Below, piece by piece: positions 45,701 through 47,867 of a DNA stretch of 47,867 nt. Under the pieces are notes generated by a model, which did no database searches, had not been told where the DNA came from, and saw only the letters and a list, made by a program, of their open reading frames with translations. Within the stretch, counting starts at the first letter, position 1. Every line of letters starts with the position of its first letter. The stretch is taken from the NCBI GenBank assembly GCA_021732565.1, contig JAKFUT010000119.1:1-47867 (forward strand). Direction: 5' to 3'. Position numbers and translations under genes: made by a program. Source of the stretch: Candidatus Obscuribacterales bacterium. GTDB taxonomy: Bacteria; Cyanobacteriota; Vampirovibrionia; Obscuribacterales; Obscuribacteraceae.

Positions 45701-45742
45701 TGGCGTTCACCGTGAACGCCATCCGCCGAATGACCACATTCG
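45701..45742. terminator. Two tandem hairpins between convergent genes
   Basis: A 21-base perfect palindrome at 45701-45721 (TGGCGTTCAC on the left arm) begins one base after the GH3 stop. It is followed by CGAATG (45727-45732) and CATTCG (45737-45742) with a 4-base loop. No T-run follows, but the location between converging genes suggests a bidirectional terminator. Confidence 0.5.
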
Positions 45743-45808
45743 ATCCTGCACCCGCGAATCACAATCAGCTGTACATCCTTTCACAATCAAAAGTTGAGAG
45801 GTAGGCGC

Positions 45809-46939
45809 TCAGTGAGCCTTGGCTCTTCGTTGCCAATCGAGCCGTTCCTGCAACGAATAGGTCACTAACGGATGATAATCCGCATCCAATAGGCTAACAC
45901 TGCCATTCGCGCCAGAGCGAACTACTTTATTTTGTTCCGGATCAAACCAGCTTACGGTGCCATCTGGATCAGCCGCAACCCTGCTAACGGTTTTCTTGTA
46001 ATCACCAGGATCCCAACTGGCGCCCGCTGAGACCTGTGCATTAAACGTTGCAGCGCCACCGCCGACACCACCGCTCAATCCAGTAAGACCAAAGGGTCGA
46101 AAGTCTTTTTTCTGTAGCTGGCCATTGATGTAAACTTCGTAGTCATCTCCGACTCGCACAAGCTTCATATTCGAGCCGCCTTCGGCCGTCGTATTGACTA
46201 CTTTGATCTTGCCCTCTTGATCATAATCTATGAATGTATCCTGCCCGGACGCATCTCGTATGTGGCGGGGTCTTGGTTCGACGTTAGTCGAGGAACCGTT
46301 ATCACACTCAATCAGGCTGCCATTTCGAAGAACGCTCTTGCCGTGATACTTGTTTTCGTATGTTAAACTCGAGGTCTGTGGATTGAAGCAGACGTTTCTT
46401 GCCTCATTGGTGCTTCCGTCAGGCCAGGTAAGCTTGTAGTTATCCCCTTCACCTGTCTTGTTCATGGAGAGTTTTTGACCATTCGGCCACTCGTACTCAG
46501 CCTTGATCGGAAATGAAGTTGTCTTGTCGTCGCGTGAATCCCACCCGTCGTATGTAACCTTCACGGGATAGTGTCCATCGCCTGTTTTGAATTGGAACTT
46601 CGACTCTGCCCCTGGTATCCTCTCATAAACCTTGTCTCCAGCGACGCCAATTTCCAATTTCTTGTGTTGACCGTCTTCGGTTACAAGATAGCGGTATGTT
46701 GCAGATGGACCATTCTTGAACAGATTCGGATGTTCCTGTGAATCAACTCCAGTTATTTCAAGTCCGGGTAAAAGACCATCTTTATGCAGTTTTTCGCTCA
46801 GCTTATGAAGTTCATTCTTATGATTGCCATCGCTCAGCTTTCCGATCTCGTTTATTACCTGGTCGAACGCTTTGTTATCGTTAATCTTGATAGCGTCTTC
46901 AAACTGTTTTGCCAGTTGATCGGTTGTTGTTTCCATCAT
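45809..46939 (-). CDS. D/G-rich hypothetical protein related to the YD-like giant
   Basis: This 376-residue protein has no signal peptide or known domain. After a helical N-terminus (TDQLAKQFEDAIKINDNKAF), it consists of beta-hairpin-like stretches with W/Y-P-D/N-G turns (YEWPNGQKLSM, KLTWPDGSTNEA, TFIDYDQEGKIKVV, DPDGTVSWFDPEQN). These resemble the repeat units of the giant protein at the left end. A Gly-rich loop (GLSGGVGGGAATF) is near residue 290. AGGAG precedes the double ATG at 46939 and 46936. A structured leader lies immediately upstream. Function unknown. Confidence 0.7.
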   Translation of the reverse strand: MMETTTDQLAKQFEDAIKINDNKAFDQVINEIGKLSDGNHKNELHKLSEKLHKDGLLPGLEITGVDSQEHPNLFKNGPSATYRYLVTEDGQHKKLEIGVAGDKVYERIPGAESKFQFKTGDGHYPVKVTYDGWDSRDDKTTSFPIKAEYEWPNGQKLSMNKTGEGDNYKLTWPDGSTNEARNVCFNPQTSSLTYENKYHGKSVLRNGSLIECDNGSSTNVEPRPRHIRDASGQDTFIDYDQEGKIKVVNTTAEGGSNMKLVRVGDDYEVYINGQLQKKDFRPFGLTGLSGGVGGGAATFNAQVSAGASWDPGDYKKTVSRVAADPDGTVSWFDPEQNKVVRSGANGSVSLLDADYHPLVTYSLQERLDWQRRAKAH

Positions 46940-46950
46940 CGTTGCTCCTG

Positions 46951-46987
46951 TTGTTTAGTCCATCGCTTGGACGTAACACTTAAACAA
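46951..46987 (-). promoter_or_regulatory. Nested inverted repeats in the leader of the 45809-46939 gene
   Basis: GTCCA (46958-46962) and TGGAC (46968-46972) form an inner hairpin. TTGTTTA (46951-46957) pairs with TAAACAA (46981-46987). The structure ends one base before the AGGAG ribosome site. It could be an operator or a leader structure. Confidence 0.4.
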
Positions 46988-47149
46988 CGGCGCTGATTTT
47001 TTTAATCGTGACAAATTTGGGTCATGAGTTAAATAAATTCGCTGTAGTCCCAACGGTTTCTCCCCGTCGGATTTGCAGAGAGACAGACTCTACGAAACAG
47101 ACATTGAGAAATTGAACTGTATAAAGAAGTCTAGAACTAAGACATCAAT

Positions 47150-47189
47150 AAGAGAGCCGAGCACCGGAGAAGATGGGCTTGGCTCTCTT
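47150..47189 (-). terminator. Hairpin downstream of the partial gene
   Basis: Thirteen-base arms at 47150-47162 and 47177-47189 (AAGAGAGCC ... GGCTCTCTT) pair with one mismatch around a 14-base loop. It lies 45 bases past the stop at 47234 on the minus strand. There is no strong T-run, so efficiency is uncertain. Confidence 0.5.
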
Positions 47190-47233
47190 GAGTTGACCTT
47201 CTTGCGGATAGTAGCTCTAGAGTCATGACACTA

Positions 47234-47866
47234 TCAGTTAGATATGACACCAGTGCGAACACCTTGGTCGTCGAATGTTTCTGCACTTTTAAGAGATCCA
47301 CTTTCATTTAAGTGAATGTCATATCTTTTGACGCCATTTATGTAGTAGCCGACTGCTTCCTCGAGATATTTGCCGTTTTTACCTTCTGCAAATGTGAGAT
47401 TCTTGGGGGTTGCATCTCCACCATAGCCATAAACCATACCGAGAGCATTATAAAATGGGGTTTCACGCCCCTCACGGTTCAACATATCGCCGTTAGCATT
47501 TACTTCGACTTGCCATGTTGGAAGTTGAGGATATTCTTTTACGAACAATTCTACATTACCGCTTTTGGGTAAGCCTGTTTCCTTGTCTGTCACTGCGGTA
47601 GTCTGGGAAGATACAAATCCGTAGTTATCCATGAAAGACTTGGCTAACTTATCGAGTTTATTGTTGAATGCATCCCAGCTCGCTGCAGTTTTGTCAGCTG
47701 CAGTTTTGTCGGCAGCAGCTTTGTCGGCAGCAGCTTTGTCGGCAGCAGCTTTGTCAGCAGCAGTTTTGTCGGCAGCAGCTTTGTCAGCAGCAGCTTTGTC
47801 AGCAGCAGTTTTGTCAGCGGCAGCTTTGTCAGCGGCAGCTTTGTCAGCATTGGCTTTGGCCAGAGC
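47234..47866 (-). CDS. Partial protein with ADKAA repeats and D/G-rich C-terminus
   Basis: The frame is open to the right edge of the window, so the N-terminus is missing and 210 residues are visible. It begins with eleven ADKAA/ADKTA pentapeptides, predicted as a continuous charged helix like those in TolA-type or LEA-like proteins. It then has SWDAFNNKLDKLAKSF, and ends in a domain with strands such as LPTWQVEVNANGDMLNREGR and NALGMVYGYGGDATPKN. ATG 47632, though in frame, is internal. The function is unknown. Its style matches the neighbouring D/G-rich gene, and both may be envelope or repeat-family proteins. Confidence 0.7.
   Translation of the reverse strand, partial: ALAKANADKAAADKAAADKTAADKAAADKAAADKTAADKAAADKAAADKAAADKTAADKTAASWDAFNNKLDKLAKSFMDNYGFVSSQTTAVTDKETGLPKSGNVELFVKEYPQLPTWQVEVNANGDMLNREGRETPFYNALGMVYGYGGDATPKNLTFAEGKNGKYLEEAVGYYINGVKRYDIHLNESGSLKSAETFDDQGVRTGVISN
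47682..47846 (-). repeat. 15-bp tandem repeat, eleven units
   Basis: Eleven near-identical 15-bp units (GCAGCAGCTTTGTCG and variants on the plus strand) have TTGTC recurring every 15 bases from 47691 to 47841. Each encodes ADKAA or ADKTA. The unit preserves frame, so copy-number change would alter helix length without frameshift. Confidence 0.92.
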
Positions 47867-47867
47867 A

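Noticed and set aside
47644..47850. LTKLL-repeat frame on the minus strand
   Set aside because: It is the shifted frame of the ADKAA tandem repeat; the ADKAA frame continues into a non-repetitive domain and to the window edge.
1..47867. CRISPR arrays, tRNA or rRNA genes, intact transposases
   Set aside because: I looked for spaced direct repeats, cloverleaf-like segments and transposase motifs and saw none convincing.

Overview
The window is a mid-GC bacterial chromosome segment with no RNA genes, CRISPR array or intact insertion sequence that I can see. The gene content (S-layer-homology plus DUF642 surface protein, very large D/G-rich repeat proteins without clear homologues, a membrane Ser/Thr kinase, a PUFA/heterocyst-glycolipid-type polyketide synthase) suggests a non-photosynthetic relative of Cyanobacteria, perhaps the Obscuribacterales (Melainabacteria). 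This placement is an inference from gene style, not from a marker gene.

Left part (1-17.6 kb). A decayed EAL-domain remnant is followed by minus-strand genes of unknown function. They include a 1,885-residue protein with YD-like repeats, a hydrophobic middle segment, an acidic repeat tract and a C-terminal domain that carries residues resembling OspF/SpvC-type phosphothreonine lyases. Next come a GNAT acetyltransferase divergent from a LysR regulator, a small zinc-ribbon protein, an EVE-domain protein, an exported HEAT-repeat protein and an exported S9 peptidase. An 80-bp perfect direct duplication separates the peptidase from a gene fusing a GRPRK/ribbon-helix-helix-like segment to an RNA-ligase-type nucleotidyltransferase.

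Middle part (17.6-27.6 kb). A gene-poor stretch of about 0.8 kb contains a very long GC-rich palindrome. It is followed by exported or surface proteins: a small secreted protein, a beta-helix protein whose signal peptide is broken by a T9 tract, an SLH/DUF642 protein and a TPR protein. There are also an unknown protein, an SRPBCC protein and a PknB-like membrane kinase.

Right part (27.6-45.7 kb). This is a secondary-lipid synthase locus. A minus-strand run encodes a GT2/GT21-like glycosyltransferase, a 3,051-residue megasynthase (two nitronate-monooxygenase/PfaD-like enoyl reductase modules, KS, AT, ACP, KR, DH) and a second megasynthase (CLF-like, AT, DH, Sfp-type phosphopantetheinyl transferase). 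The second megasynthase is cut inside its AT domain by one in-frame TGA. A GH3-family acyl-adenylating enzyme is divergent from the glycosyltransferase. Together these could make, activate or conjugate, and glycosylate a long-chain lipid, in the manner of cyanobacterial heterocyst glycolipids.

The right edge (45.8-47.9 kb) holds two more minus-strand D/G-rich proteins. One has a 15-bp tandem repeat and runs off the end of the window.
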